Below, piece by piece: positions 25,405-34,170 of a stretch of DNA of 64,000 nucleotides; positions within the stretch are counted from its first letter, which is position 1; every line of letters begins with the position of its first letter. The translations under genes were made by a program, and so were the position numbers. The DNA lies in contig NZ_QZWI01000001.1 of NCBI RefSeq assembly GCF_003614975.1, positions 1,054,001 through 1,118,000 on the forward strand, written 5' to 3'. The DNA is from Rahnella bruchi. GTDB taxonomy: Bacteria > Pseudomonadota > Gammaproteobacteria > Enterobacterales > Enterobacteriaceae. Under the pieces are notes generated by a model. It was not told the DNA's origin, ran no database searches, and worked only from the letters and a program-made list of their open reading frames with translations.

Positions 25405-25774
25405 GCCGGTCTCCGGTTAAAAAACTCTGATAACAGAATAGGTTATGACCACACAAAAAAATGGTTAATTAATCTCATCCTTCCCGCGTCATAAGGCAAT
25501 CATAAATAAAATTAAACGCAAATTTACAGAGTAAAACTCTGATAATTTTCTGTTAATAGAATTTTTATCCTTATTGGCATAAATGCCAAAAAGATCCGCT
25601 TAAGGTAAATTTATTAACTTATATTTAACCTTAACAGCGTTTTTCATCATGTGGTTAAGGTCAGGGATGTCTTCAGTAGTAACTGAAAAACATAAGTCCC
25701 GGCCTGAACGCTGTTTATTACCCGTATTTCTTGCAGTCTTTTAGCATCGATTACTGACCACCAGAGGATTTCCA
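25405..25774. other. AT-rich region upstream of the csu-type operon
   Basis: About 370 bp without a gene, richer in A and T than its neighbours, between the divergent ydcF-like gene and the pilus operon. It should contain the promoters for both. No clear sigma-70 or regulator site was identified beyond the two dyads immediately before the first pilin, listed separately. Confidence 0.5.
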
Positions 25775-25808
25775 CATGCACCTGGTTGCATGAATACACA
25801 GCTGTGTA
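25775..25808 (+). promoter_or_regulatory. Two adjacent dyads before the first csu pilin gene
   Basis: CATGCA-N6-TGCATG (25775-25792) is followed two bases later by the perfect palindrome TACACAGCTGTGTA (25795-25808). The second ends 20 bp before the ATG, next to the GGGAG ribosome binding site. They could be regulator sites or leader hairpins that tune translation of the major pilin. Confidence 0.4.
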
Positions 25809-25828
25809 CGTAGTTATTGGGAGTCATC

Positions 25829-26374
25829 ATGGGCGATAAAAATTCATTATTACTGGCTGTTCTTGCTGCTGCAACGCTGACGTTAGCCGCAGGCGCACAG
25901 GCTGCCGGAACCTTAACAGGGCAAGTGGGTGTTCAGCTGACCATCAGCACCGGTTGTACCGTCGGTAACGGTACATCAACCGGGGGCACCAACCAGTGGG
26001 GTACCCTGAACTTTGGTAATTACGCTGACCTGACCAGCGTTATCAACGGGACAGTATTCGGTGCCAACGGCACGGGTGCGGTCACTATCACCTGTAGCAC
26101 CGGGCTGACTCCGACGCTTTCGCTTAATGGCGGGCTGGCGGCAACCGGCGGGCTGCGGACCATGACATCGAGCGGCAACAGTATTCCATACCGCCTCTAC
26201 TCTGACACTGCGCGTACCACAGAAATCGCCATCAATACGCCGATCACTCTGACGACGGGCACCACTGCGCAAAATATCCCGATTTATGGTCGTGTGCTGC
26301 CTGCTGACCAGACCAGCACCACGCCGGCTGCAGGGACATATAACGATACCGTTGTTGCCACTCTTTCCTGGTAG
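25829..26374 (+). CDS. csuA/B: Csu-type major pilin (spore coat U domain)
   Basis: 181 residues with a signal peptide ending near AGAQAA and one spore coat protein U domain. It has a Cys pair (ISTGCTVG and VTITCSTG), the FGNYADL stretch and the C-terminal NDTVVATLSW strand that serves as acceptor or donor in pilus assembly. By position it is the equivalent of CsuA/B, the main shaft subunit of Acinetobacter Csu pili. ATG at 25829 is preferred over the in-frame TTG at 25817 because GGGAG lies five bases upstream. First gene of the six-gene operon. Confidence 0.88.
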   Translation: MGDKNSLLLAVLAAATLTLAAGAQAAGTLTGQVGVQLTISTGCTVGNGTSTGGTNQWGTLNFGNYADLTSVINGTVFGANGTGAVTITCSTGLTPTLSLNGGLAATGGLRTMTSSGNSIPYRLYSDTARTTEIAINTPITLTTGTTAQNIPIYGRVLPADQTSTTPAAGTYNDTVVATLSW

Positions 26375-26437
26375 GGCTGTATTCCATCAGAGTCGGTTTC
26401 GCCTCTGACTGGCTTTCGTTTCAAGGAAGGAAAGATC

Positions 26438-26956
26438 ATGGACATCAAGGTACTGCTGCTACTGCCAGCTATCCTGCTGGTGTCGATGCAGTTGCGCATT
26501 CCATTCAGTCAGGCAGCAACGATAGGCATCAGCGCCACGTTGCTGCCCGCCTGCAATGCGGGAACCACGACGTCCGGGAGCACCAGCTTCGGTACGCTGA
26601 ATTTTGGGAATTATGCGTCACTGACCAGCGCAATTAATGCCACCAGCGCGCAACTGGCGGGGTCGATTCGCGTGAATTGCGTGAACGGGTTGACGTATAA
26701 AATTGTGATGGATGGTGGCAGCAGCGGCGTGGTCACCGCCCGCAGGATGGTCAATACCACCAACAGCGCGCAGACCTTGCAGTACAACCTTTACACCACG
26801 GCGGCACGCACCACTGTCTGGGATAACGTGACCGGCGTGAGCGGAACCGGCAACGGCGCAGATCAGTGGAGTACGGTCTATGGCCGCGTTCCGGCGCAGA
26901 CCACGCCTGCTGCCGGTGTTTATCAGGATACGGTGAATGTCACCGTATCCTGGTAG
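26438..26956 (+). CDS. csuA: Csu-type minor pilin (spore coat U domain)
   Basis: 172 residues with a signal peptide and one spore coat U domain: LLPACNAG and IRVNCVNG hold the Cys pair, FGTLNFGNYASLTS is shared with the first pilin, and the end is QDTVNVTVSW. A strong AAGGAAGGA ribosome binding site precedes the ATG. It lies 63 bp after the first pilin and 8 bp before the third. It is probably a minor or adaptor subunit. Confidence 0.87.
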   Translation: MDIKVLLLLPAILLVSMQLRIPFSQAATIGISATLLPACNAGTTTSGSTSFGTLNFGNYASLTSAINATSAQLAGSIRVNCVNGLTYKIVMDGGSSGVVTARRMVNTTNSAQTLQYNLYTTAARTTVWDNVTGVSGTGNGADQWSTVYGRVPAQTTPAAGVYQDTVNVTVSW

Positions 26957-26964
26957 AGGTTTTT

Positions 26965-27519
26965 ATGCCTGGCCGTTTACTGGTGCCGCAGGTGATGCTC
27001 ATGGTGCTGCCGCTCACACTGATGCCGGTAATAATGTGCAGCTCAGCGCGCGGTGCCACGGCCACTGCTACGTTTACCGTGACGGCCTCCCTCACCAATG
27101 GCTGCGTTTTCGGCAGCTCGCTTTCCAGCCCGACCACCAATCTCGGCACCATCAACTTCGGCTCTTTTCCTTCGGTTCCCACCAATGTCGATGTGGTCAG
27201 CACGTCGGGCGCAGGCTCGGTCGTGGTCACCTGCACACCGGGCACGACGGTGGCGATTGGCATGGATTACGGCATACACGGCGGCTCTGCCACCCAGCGA
27301 TATATGGCCAACAGCGGTGCCACCGCGACGCTGGGCTATCAGCTTTATCAGAACGCCGCACGCACCGTGATTTGGGGAACCGGCGCACAGGCGATGACCA
27401 TCAGCAGTTTCCCCTCTACAACACAAACTTACCCGGTCTATGGCCGGTTGTTTTCTTTCACGACGTCACCCACTGCGGGCACTTACACCGACACGGTAAC
27501 CGTGACTCTCACTTATTAA
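26965..27519 (+). CDS. csuB: Csu-type minor pilin (spore coat U domain)
   Basis: 184 residues with a hydrophobic signal sequence and one spore coat U domain (TNGCVFG, VVVTCTPG, the YPVYGRL stretch and the TDTVTVTLTY end). ATG at 26965 follows a GAGG ribosome binding site nine bases into the gap after the second pilin. A longer in-frame reading from 26866 overlaps that gene and is rejected. Third pilin of the operon, equivalent in position to CsuB. Confidence 0.87.
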   Translation: MPGRLLVPQVMLMVLPLTLMPVIMCSSARGATATATFTVTASLTNGCVFGSSLSSPTTNLGTINFGSFPSVPTNVDVVSTSGAGSVVVTCTPGTTVAIGMDYGIHGGSATQRYMANSGATATLGYQLYQNAARTVIWGTGAQAMTISSFPSTTQTYPVYGRLFSFTTSPTAGTYTDTVTVTLTY

Positions 27520-27537
27520 ATCATCAGGATATGAGCT

Positions 27538-28335
27538 ATGACGACGATGTTCTCACGCATGATTGCTACCTCTGCCCTCACAGTGGCCCTGTTTTCCAGC
27601 ATGGCGGTTCAGGCCGCCAGTTCGGTGCTGGTGTGGCCGGTCTATCAGATTATCGAATCCGATCAGAACGGATCGGCCCTGTGGCTGGAAAACCGCGGCG
27701 CGGATCCCGTGTCTTTGCAGGTGCGCGTGCTAGCCTGGAAGCAGGAGAATTTTAACGAGAAATACGCGGATCAGACCAACGTGGTCGCCAGCCCGCCTTT
27801 TGCTACCGTGCCGCCGGGCCAGCGCCAGCTGATCCGTTTGATCCGCAACACGCCGGTACCGGCCAATACCGAACAGGCTTACCGCATTATTATCGATGAG
27901 ATCCCTTCCCCGCTGAACAGCGCCGGTGAGGGCAAAGACAAAGCGGTAGTCGGGCTGCAATTGCAGATGCGTTATCTTCTGCCGCTGTTCATGGATGGCG
28001 GCAGTTTATGGACGAATGATCGCCCGGATATGAAGCGCGATGCGTCAACGGCGACCCGTCCGATCCTCACCTGGCGTTCGGTGTCTGAGGGCGGAAAAAC
28101 GTATTTGCAGGTACGTAATACCGGTATCGTCCATGCGCGTCTGAGCAACGTGTTCTGGTCAGCGGCAGACAACCAGAAGCAAGGCGTCAAAACCATGGTC
28201 GGAGGCTTCATGGGATATGTGTTGCCGGGACAGCAGATGCGATGGCCGGTACCGGCGGGCGTTACGCCGGGCGCACAGCTCAATGCGCAAATTGCGGATA
28301 ACACCAAACCGATTGTCATTCCACGCGGCCAATAA
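27538..28335 (+). CDS. csuC: Csu-type periplasmic pilus chaperone
   Basis: 265 residues with a signal peptide ending MAVQAA. A PapD-like double immunoglobulin fold is indicated by SVLVWPVYQIIESDQNGSAL at the start and the chaperone signature PPGQRQLIRLIRN, then EQAYRIIIDEIP. It caps pilins in the periplasm by donor-strand complementation and delivers them to the usher. It belongs to the archaic (FGL-related) chaperone branch used by Csu systems. It sits between the third pilin and the usher, 18 bp from each. Confidence 0.9.
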   Translation: MTTMFSRMIATSALTVALFSSMAVQAASSVLVWPVYQIIESDQNGSALWLENRGADPVSLQVRVLAWKQENFNEKYADQTNVVASPPFATVPPGQRQLIRLIRNTPVPANTEQAYRIIIDEIPSPLNSAGEGKDKAVVGLQLQMRYLLPLFMDGGSLWTNDRPDMKRDASTATRPILTWRSVSEGGKTYLQVRNTGIVHARLSNVFWSAADNQKQGVKTMVGGFMGYVLPGQQMRWPVPAGVTPGAQLNAQIADNTKPIVIPRGQ

Positions 28336-28353
28336 CAGCAGGAGCCGCAACGG

Positions 28354-30912
28354 ATGCCAAAAAGACGTCTTCCCGGAGCAGGTTGTCAGCCTCTGCTGAT
28401 TTTCCGGGGAAGCCTGTGCCTGTTATATCTCAGTGCCTTTGGCGCACAGGCCCAGGAATATTCTTCACTGCCCGATGCCCCGCGAGCGGCACCGGTGGTG
28501 ACCGATGCCATGTTTTATCTGTCGATTGTGGTCAACGGCCAGACGGATAATCAGGTGGTGCCGGTAACCTATCGTAATAACGCGTATTTCGTGGAAGCCG
28601 GTGTACTGGCAAAAAATCACATCCACATTAACGGCCAGCAGGGGCTGATCAATGTCGGTGAGCTGCCGGACGTGAAAGCGAAATATGATTCAGCCACGCA
28701 GCAGCTGGTGTTAACAGTGCCTGACGCCTGGCTGCCGAACCAGAATGTCAGTGGCGATCCGCTGATGAATTACACGCCGTCACAAAGCAGCACCGGCCTG
28801 CTGTTTAACTATGATTCGTACTACACCGACCCGCCCGGCGGTTCGAAATCCATCGCCACCTGGATGGAGCAGCGATTATTCAGCAGCCTCGGCCTGTTCA
28901 CCAATACCGGTACTTACCGCTATAACATCGCCGGTTCTGGCGGTAACGAAAATGGCGGCAGCACCGCACAGGATGGCTACCTGCGTTACGACACGTTCTG
29001 GCGATTCACTGACGAGAAGAACCTGATCAGCTATCAGGTCGGGGATTTCGTCAGCGATTCCCTGACCTGGAGTAACTCGGCGCGCATGGGCGGTTTACGC
29101 ATCAGCCGCAACTTTGCTGTGCGTCCGGATCTGGTGACGTATCCGCTGTTGCAGTACAGCGGCACAGCGGCGGTACCGAGCACCGTTGATCTGTTCCTCA
29201 ATGGCTACAAGGCCAGCAGCAACAACCTGAATTCCGGACCGTTTACGCTGACCAACGTGCCTTATATCAACGGTGCCGGTGAAGCGACGATTGTTACCAC
29301 CGATGCGGTCGGACGTCAGATTTCCACCAGCGTGCCGTTTTACGTTTCCAATACTTTACTGCGCAAAAACCTCAGCGATTTTGATTTCTCGCTCGGTGCG
29401 GTGCGCAACAATTATGGCGTCACCAACGGCGACTATTCGGATGCCGCATTCAGCGGGATTTACCGTTACGGGCTGAGCGATTATCTGACGCTGTCCGGAC
29501 ATACCGAAATCGTACAAGGTCTGGCGCTGGGAGGTTTAGGGGCGGATGTCGCAGTGGGAACATGGGGAACACTGAGCGTATCCGGCAGCCAGAGTAAGGC
29601 CGATCATCCGCCGGTCAGCAGCGATAATCAGATAATTACGCAGGATAATTACAACAACGGTCAGACGCCGGGCATCCCGGATTCCAGCGGCGAAATCGAC
29701 AATCCGCTGGGTGAGAACATCACGGATAAAAAGGATGGCAGCCAGTACACGCTGGGTTATTCCTATTATTCAACGATTTTCAGCCTCTCGGCGCTGCGCT
29801 CAAAACGCACGGTGGGTTATCAGGATCTGACGTCGTACACCAGTGACACGCGGTTAAGCCGTCAGGCCGATCAGGTCACGTTCAGCACCTCGCCGTTCGG
29901 GCCTTCAAACGGCACGATGGGCATCGGGTATTACGACGTCGAAGCTTATGACAATTCGCATACGCGACTGGTGAATTTTTCCTACAGCCGCTCGCTGTGG
30001 GGACAAAGCAGCATGTTTTTATCGCTCAATAAAACGCTGGGCGATAACGGCTACAGCGCGCAGCTGCAATTCATCATTCCGATTGGCACCACTATCAACA
30101 TGAACGCCGGTGTACAGCGTGACAGCGCGGGCAATTATCAGGAGCAAATCGGCGCCAGCAAAGCCACGCCAACCGATGGCGGCCTCGGCTGGAATCTGGC
30201 CTACAGCGGCGGCAACGATCCCTATCAGCAGGCTGATGCCACCTGGAAATCCCGCTACGCCACCCTTCAGGGCGGGTTCTACGGCAATCAGGGGGATTAC
30301 ACCAACTGGGCAGATCTCAGCGGTTCAGTTGTATTTATGGCTAATGACTGGTTCCTTTCTGACAAGATCAATGACGCCTTTATTGTGGTCGATACCGACC
30401 ATTACGCCGACGTTCCGGTACTTTTCGAGAACCAGAAAATGGGTAAAACCGATAAGAATGGCCATCTGCTGATCCCGACCGTCAGCTCGTATTATCCGGC
30501 CAAAGTGGAAATCGATACCCTGCCGCTGCCCGCCGATGTGGTCGCCAATAACGTCAATGACCGCATCGCGGTGAAACAAGGCAGCGGCGTGGTAGTGAAA
30601 TTCAACGTCGAGAAAGTGCTTTCGGCCAATATCACACTTCATGACGCCGCCGGACAACCGCTGAAACTGGGTACGCTGGTCACAGAACAGAATACGCAGC
30701 AAACCACCGTGACCGGTTACGACGGGCTGGTGTACTTCTCGCATTTAAAGGAAAACAACGTGCTGAATATCCAGCAGGAAGACCATTCGGTATGTCGGGT
30801 CAGTTTCAGGCTGAACCCTGACCGTCATAGTATTGAGCAAGTCGGGCCGCTGTCATGCCCTGGTAACACAGCGGGCAGCGCCGCGAACGCAAGGCCAGGA
30901 GATCAATCATGA
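28354..30912 (+). CDS. csuD: Csu-type outer-membrane usher
   Basis: 852 residues. A signal peptide of about 35 residues is followed by the usher N-terminal domain (FYLSIVVNGQTDNQVVPV), a long beta-barrel region with a plug, and C-terminal domains ending in the conserved CRVSFRLNPD stretch. The gene has a CAGGAG ribosome binding site and ends in a four-base ATGA overlap with the tip adhesin gene. Reading frame and key regions are intact, so the pilus system looks functional. Confidence 0.92.
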   Translation: MPKRRLPGAGCQPLLIFRGSLCLLYLSAFGAQAQEYSSLPDAPRAAPVVTDAMFYLSIVVNGQTDNQVVPVTYRNNAYFVEAGVLAKNHIHINGQQGLINVGELPDVKAKYDSATQQLVLTVPDAWLPNQNVSGDPLMNYTPSQSSTGLLFNYDSYYTDPPGGSKSIATWMEQRLFSSLGLFTNTGTYRYNIAGSGGNENGGSTAQDGYLRYDTFWRFTDEKNLISYQVGDFVSDSLTWSNSARMGGLRISRNFAVRPDLVTYPLLQYSGTAAVPSTVDLFLNGYKASSNNLNSGPFTLTNVPYINGAGEATIVTTDAVGRQISTSVPFYVSNTLLRKNLSDFDFSLGAVRNNYGVTNGDYSDAAFSGIYRYGLSDYLTLSGHTEIVQGLALGGLGADVAVGTWGTLSVSGSQSKADHPPVSSDNQIITQDNYNNGQTPGIPDSSGEIDNPLGENITDKKDGSQYTLGYSYYSTIFSLSALRSKRTVGYQDLTSYTSDTRLSRQADQVTFSTSPFGPSNGTMGIGYYDVEAYDNSHTRLVNFSYSRSLWGQSSMFLSLNKTLGDNGYSAQLQFIIPIGTTINMNAGVQRDSAGNYQEQIGASKATPTDGGLGWNLAYSGGNDPYQQADATWKSRYATLQGGFYGNQGDYTNWADLSGSVVFMANDWFLSDKINDAFIVVDTDHYADVPVLFENQKMGKTDKNGHLLIPTVSSYYPAKVEIDTLPLPADVVANNVNDRIAVKQGSGVVVKFNVEKVLSANITLHDAAGQPLKLGTLVTEQNTQQTTVTGYDGLVYFSHLKENNVLNIQQEDHSVCRVSFRLNPDRHSIEQVGPLSCPGNTAGSAANARPGDQS

Positions 30913-31877
30913 GAATATTCAGACGATGGATCGGGCGCGTGTTAGTGCTGATGCTGTTTCTGGGCGCGTCATCGCAGGCTTTTGCCGGTTGTACCACGGC
31001 GGCCTCCACCATTACGCTGGGCACCCAGAACTCGTTTGCGGTCAGCACGTCCCCGCTGGTGACGGCGGGTGGCAGCGGATTAACCTGCACAGGGCCGTTA
31101 CTGAGTATCGGCGGTACCAACACCATTACCGCAACCATTGGCGCCACACTGCATCCGACCGGCACGCAACCCCGCCTTTACAGCGCGGCGACCGGCCAGT
31201 TTCTGCCCTACAACCTGTGTAAGGACAGCGGCTGCGGCACGGTATATAACCAGGGCGATGTGATTAGCTGGAGCAGCACCACCGCATTGGGATTACTGGG
31301 GCTGTTTTCCGGGCCGAACGGTACATTGCCGCTTTATGTGATGCCTAAAACGCTGTCCAATCTGGCGGCTGGCACCTACACCGATACCGTGCCTATCGCC
31401 TGGACGTGGAACATCTGCTCGGTGGCCATCGGGACATTGTTGTGCATCGCCGATACCGGCAACGTCAGTGGCACCGTCAACCTGACGCTTAACGTCACCA
31501 ACTTTTGCTACATCGACAGCGCGCCAAACGTCGGATTTGGCAGCGCCGCCCTGCCTTCCGGCCTGACCACCGTTGTCGCCAATACCCTCAGCGTACGTTG
31601 TACGCTCAATGCCAGCTATTCCGTGAACCTCTCCAGCAGCGTACTGGCTTCAGGTCAGTACCGGCAGATGGCTTCCACCGTCGGCAGCACCACCAGTTAT
31701 CTGCAATATCAGATATTTAAAGGCGACAGCACGGTATGGACGGCGGCAACCAACAGCAGCGCGACCGGTACCGGAACATCACAATCATTCCCGTATACTG
31801 CTTCGGTGAATTTGTCGCAAAGCAATCAGCCCGCAGGTAACTACAGCGATACAGTGACAGTCACAGTGACCTATTGA
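30909..31877 (+). CDS. csuE: Csu-type tip adhesin, two-domain
   Basis: 322 residues with a signal peptide (ASSQAFAGC cleavage region) and two spore coat U-like domains. The first, up to about residue 180, has Cys at AGCTTAA, LTCTG, NLCKDSGCG and NICSVAIGTLLCIA. The second from about 185 has FCYID and VRCTLN and ends in SDTVTVTVTY. Two-domain length is typical of CsuE, the tip adhesin for hydrophobic surfaces. It is the last gene of the operon, followed by a hairpin terminator. Confidence 0.88.
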   Translation: MRIFRRWIGRVLVLMLFLGASSQAFAGCTTAASTITLGTQNSFAVSTSPLVTAGGSGLTCTGPLLSIGGTNTITATIGATLHPTGTQPRLYSAATGQFLPYNLCKDSGCGTVYNQGDVISWSSTTALGLLGLFSGPNGTLPLYVMPKTLSNLAAGTYTDTVPIAWTWNICSVAIGTLLCIADTGNVSGTVNLTLNVTNFCYIDSAPNVGFGSAALPSGLTTVVANTLSVRCTLNASYSVNLSSSVLASGQYRQMASTVGSTTSYLQYQIFKGDSTVWTAATNSSATGTGTSQSFPYTASVNLSQSNQPAGNYSDTVTVTVTY

Positions 31878-31892
31878 TAATGAGAAAAACAG

Positions 31893-31922
31893 AACCGGTG
31901 CAGCGAATGCGCACCGGTTTTG
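31893..31922 (+). terminator. Terminator between csuE and the cold-shock gene
   Basis: AACCGGTGC and GCACCGGTT form a perfect 9-bp stem around a nine-base loop, followed by TTTT on the plus strand; on the minus strand CTGTTTTTC follows. It can serve both convergent genes. Confidence 0.8.
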
Positions 31923-31934
31923 GAACTGAAAATC

Positions 31935-32414
31935 TTACAGCGCTTTCAGCGTTTTGATGGTCGCATCGACATCAATTTCATCTTCAGTGAACACATACGT
32001 GCTGTTTTGGAAAGTGGTGATCAGCAGCTTTTTCATGGTACGCGTCGCGTCTTTTTTCTCTTCTTCCTGCGGGCGGATGCGGTTCATTAGCAGGCCCACG
32101 GACAGTACGGCGTTTTCTTTGTCGATTTTCGCTTCTGCCGGCATTTCTTCATTAAAGGCCAGGAAGGATTTGATGCTGGTGATTTTGATACGCTCACCGG
32201 CAATAAAGATGTATTTGCTCTCTGGCTCGACTTTCACCGCAAAGGCGGAAAGGCCTTTGTTATTGGTGGTCGGCTCAAAAGTGACTGCCGCGTCTTTCTT
32301 AATCAGCTCAGGGTTTGCAACTTTAATCACGTGGAAATAACGGTTATCGCCGTTTTCATCTTTGATAAAACCGAAACCTTTATCTTCAAACCAGGTTGTG
32401 ATTACGCCGTTCAT
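31935..32414 (-). CDS. Cold-shock-domain protein with a C-terminal extension
   Basis: 159 residues. The first 65 form a cold-shock domain with the RNA-binding motifs KGFGFI (RNP1) and YFHVIKV (RNP2 position). The remaining 90 residues have a stretch SKYIFIAGERIKITSIKSFL and a charged segment (RPQEEEKKDATRTMKK), and I recognise no domain in them. It is about twice as long as a CspA-type protein. It probably binds single-stranded RNA or DNA; the role of the extension is unknown. Single gene with a shared terminator. Confidence 0.8.
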   Translation of the reverse strand: MNGVITTWFEDKGFGFIKDENGDNRYFHVIKVANPELIKKDAAVTFEPTTNNKGLSAFAVKVEPESKYIFIAGERIKITSIKSFLAFNEEMPAEAKIDKENAVLSVGLLMNRIRPQEEEKKDATRTMKKLLITTFQNSTYVFTEDEIDVDATIKTLKAL

Positions 32415-32522
32415 CGCTTACCGCCTAAGTAATTATCTATTCAACATGTCAGTTTTTGCAGGGCGGCAGTGTAAAGCAGAATGAGGATAAAGTCCTGTGC
32501 TTTACTGCCTGATGCCCTCAGT

Positions 32523-33176
32523 TTATATCGCTTTTCGGAACGTCAGATTAAATCTGTAGGATCCGGTCAGCGGATGCTCGCCCGCTTTCAGCGGCAATAC
32601 ACCGTGATAACGCAGCCGCGACGGGCCGCCCCACACCACAATATCGCCATGCGTCAGCTGCACGCGCTGCGTTTTATCGCTGCGCTCCATACCGCCAAAC
32701 TGAAAAACAGCCGGTAAGCCCAGCGAGACAGAGACGATCGGCTGGCCGAAATCGTGCTCATCTTTGTCCTGATGCAGACTCATTTTGGCGCCCGGCTGAT
32801 AGCGGTTAATCAGGCAGGCATCCGGCTCGAATCCGGGGAATCCCGCCTGCTCCGCCGCCGTTATGGCAATATGGCGAAACAGTTCCGGCATCGGCGGCCA
32901 TTGCTGGTGACTTTCCGGCGACGTCGCCTGATAACGGTAACCGGCTTTATCTGTCACCCAGCCGACATCCCCGCAGTTGGTCATCGCCACCGACATCGCG
33001 TAACCGCCGGGTGTGGCCCGGTACTGAAAAGGGACCAGTCCGGCGATACGGTCGATCTCCGCCAGCAGTGCCACATCCTCCTCCAGCGCGGCACCGCGCA
33101 GAACCACCGCACCGGGACAGAGATCCTCACGCCAGTTCGGGTGAAAATCCGGATGATCGAAAAGATCTAAATTCAT
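32523..33176 (-). CDS. alkB: DNA oxidative demethylase AlkB
   Basis: 217 residues, matching E. coli AlkB's length. It is an iron- and 2-oxoglutarate-dependent dioxygenase that reverses 1-methyladenine and 3-methylcytosine damage. The iron ligands are in HQDKDE (HxD) and the later RLRYHGVLPL His. The 2-oxoglutarate-binding RFNLTFR motif is at the C-terminus. The start has a very strong GGAGG ribosome binding site. It is not next to ada here. Downstream on the other strand lies a decayed gene. Confidence 0.94.
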   Translation of the reverse strand: MNLDLFDHPDFHPNWREDLCPGAVVLRGAALEEDVALLAEIDRIAGLVPFQYRATPGGYAMSVAMTNCGDVGWVTDKAGYRYQATSPESHQQWPPMPELFRHIAITAAEQAGFPGFEPDACLINRYQPGAKMSLHQDKDEHDFGQPIVSVSLGLPAVFQFGGMERSDKTQRVQLTHGDIVVWGGPSRLRYHGVLPLKAGEHPLTGSYRFNLTFRKAI

Positions 33177-33230
33177 AACCGCCTCCGCTTATGCGTATCC
33201 GCTAAGTATAACGGATGTCGCCTGAACGTC

Positions 33231-33520
33231 ATTTGCACTGTCAGCGCGCGGTCAGAAAGTCTGGGGGCGACTGCGATTGCGACCACCAGCGCGGGCGTCG
33301 CGTGGTCTCTGGGCTATCGCGATGGCAATCAGCTGCCGGTAGAGGAATATGTTGCCCGCGCGGCGTCGATTTTCCGGGTCATTTCAGTGCCGGATCCTGG
33401 TTGCCGCAAACGCTATGGGCGTACAACGCTCAGTTAGTCAGCAGGTTCCTGCGACACGATGAAATGACGCCGATGCTGGAAAAAGCCGCGCCATATTCAG
33501 AAATTAATGCGATGTTTTAA
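33231..33520 (+). pseudogene. Remnant of a PEP mutase/isocitrate lyase-family gene
   Basis: In one frame, from 33261, the sequence reads LGATAIATTSAGVAWSLGY and then DGNQLPVEEYVARAA, which is the hallmark N-terminal segment of PEP phosphomutase/isocitrate lyase-family proteins. From about 33380 another frame gives a typical C-terminal end of the same family (FLRHDEMTPMLEKAAPYSEINAMF, then stop). The catalytic middle, normally well over 100 residues, is missing, and there is no start. This indicates an internal deletion with a frame change. A 101-codon frame over this region mixes a nonsense N-terminus with the true C-terminal remnant and is not a gene. Confidence 0.75.
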
Positions 33521-33552
33521 CGACTCAACCGCAGTCTGATCAGGAGAGGTAA

Positions 33553-34071
33553 ATGAATTCCACAGCCAGCCCCGAAAATGTTCTGCAAGCACGTCCGGCA
33601 GTTTTGCATATTTTATGCGGGAAAATAGCCTCCGGAAAATCCACCCTGTCAGCTCAACTGGCTAAAGAACCCTGCACCGTAGTACTTAATGAAGACCAGT
33701 GGCTAGCTCATCTTTATCAGGATGAGATGCAAAGCGTGGCGGATTACGTCCACTGCTCTGCCAAACTCAGACAAGCCATTGCGCCACACGCCATTTCGCT
33801 GCTCAGGGCCGGTGTCTCGCTCGTGCTGGATTTTCCGGCCAATACCGTGGCGAACCGCCAGTGGATGAAGCGTCTTATCACGGAGTCGGGCGCGGACCAC
33901 CGTCTGCATTATCTGAACGTGCCGGAGGAAGTCTGTAAAGCCCGGCTGCGGACACGCAATCAGGCCGGAACGCATCAGTTTAGTGTCACCGATGAGCAGT
34001 TTGATCTGATATCCCGCCACTTTGTCGCACCGGAACCGGAAGAGGATTTTAACGTGATCCAACACGGTTAA
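33553..34071 (+). CDS. P-loop ATP-binding protein, probable small kinase
   Basis: 172 residues. A Walker A motif GKIASGKST lies at about residues 23-31, a possible Walker B-like VSLVLDFPAN near 90, and an LxxxxxxRLRTRNQAGTH lid-like segment near 135. This fits the AAA_33/zeta-toxin-like nucleotide kinase fold. Substrate is unknown. It has a strong AGGAGAGG ribosome binding site and begins 33 bp after the pseudogene remnant. No antitoxin-like partner is adjacent, so a toxin role is unlikely. Confidence 0.75.
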   Translation: MNSTASPENVLQARPAVLHILCGKIASGKSTLSAQLAKEPCTVVLNEDQWLAHLYQDEMQSVADYVHCSAKLRQAIAPHAISLLRAGVSLVLDFPANTVANRQWMKRLITESGADHRLHYLNVPEEVCKARLRTRNQAGTHQFSVTDEQFDLISRHFVAPEPEEDFNVIQHG

Positions 34072-34170
34072 GCCGTCACTTTTTCCATCATACCGGAACA
34101 GTAGGATTGTAGGGTTGTATCGTTTCAGCTAAGGTTCAGAGAGACTAAATGCCCCTATCAGGAGAACGAA

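Noticed and set aside
33215-33520. 101-codon frame next to alkB as a real gene
   Set aside because: Its N-terminus is out of frame with the recognisable family segment; only the C-terminal part is a true remnant, so it is treated as a pseudogene.
33553-34071. Zeta-type toxin
   Set aside because: The P-loop fold is shared, but no antitoxin gene is adjacent and the protein is short; a plain kinase is more likely.
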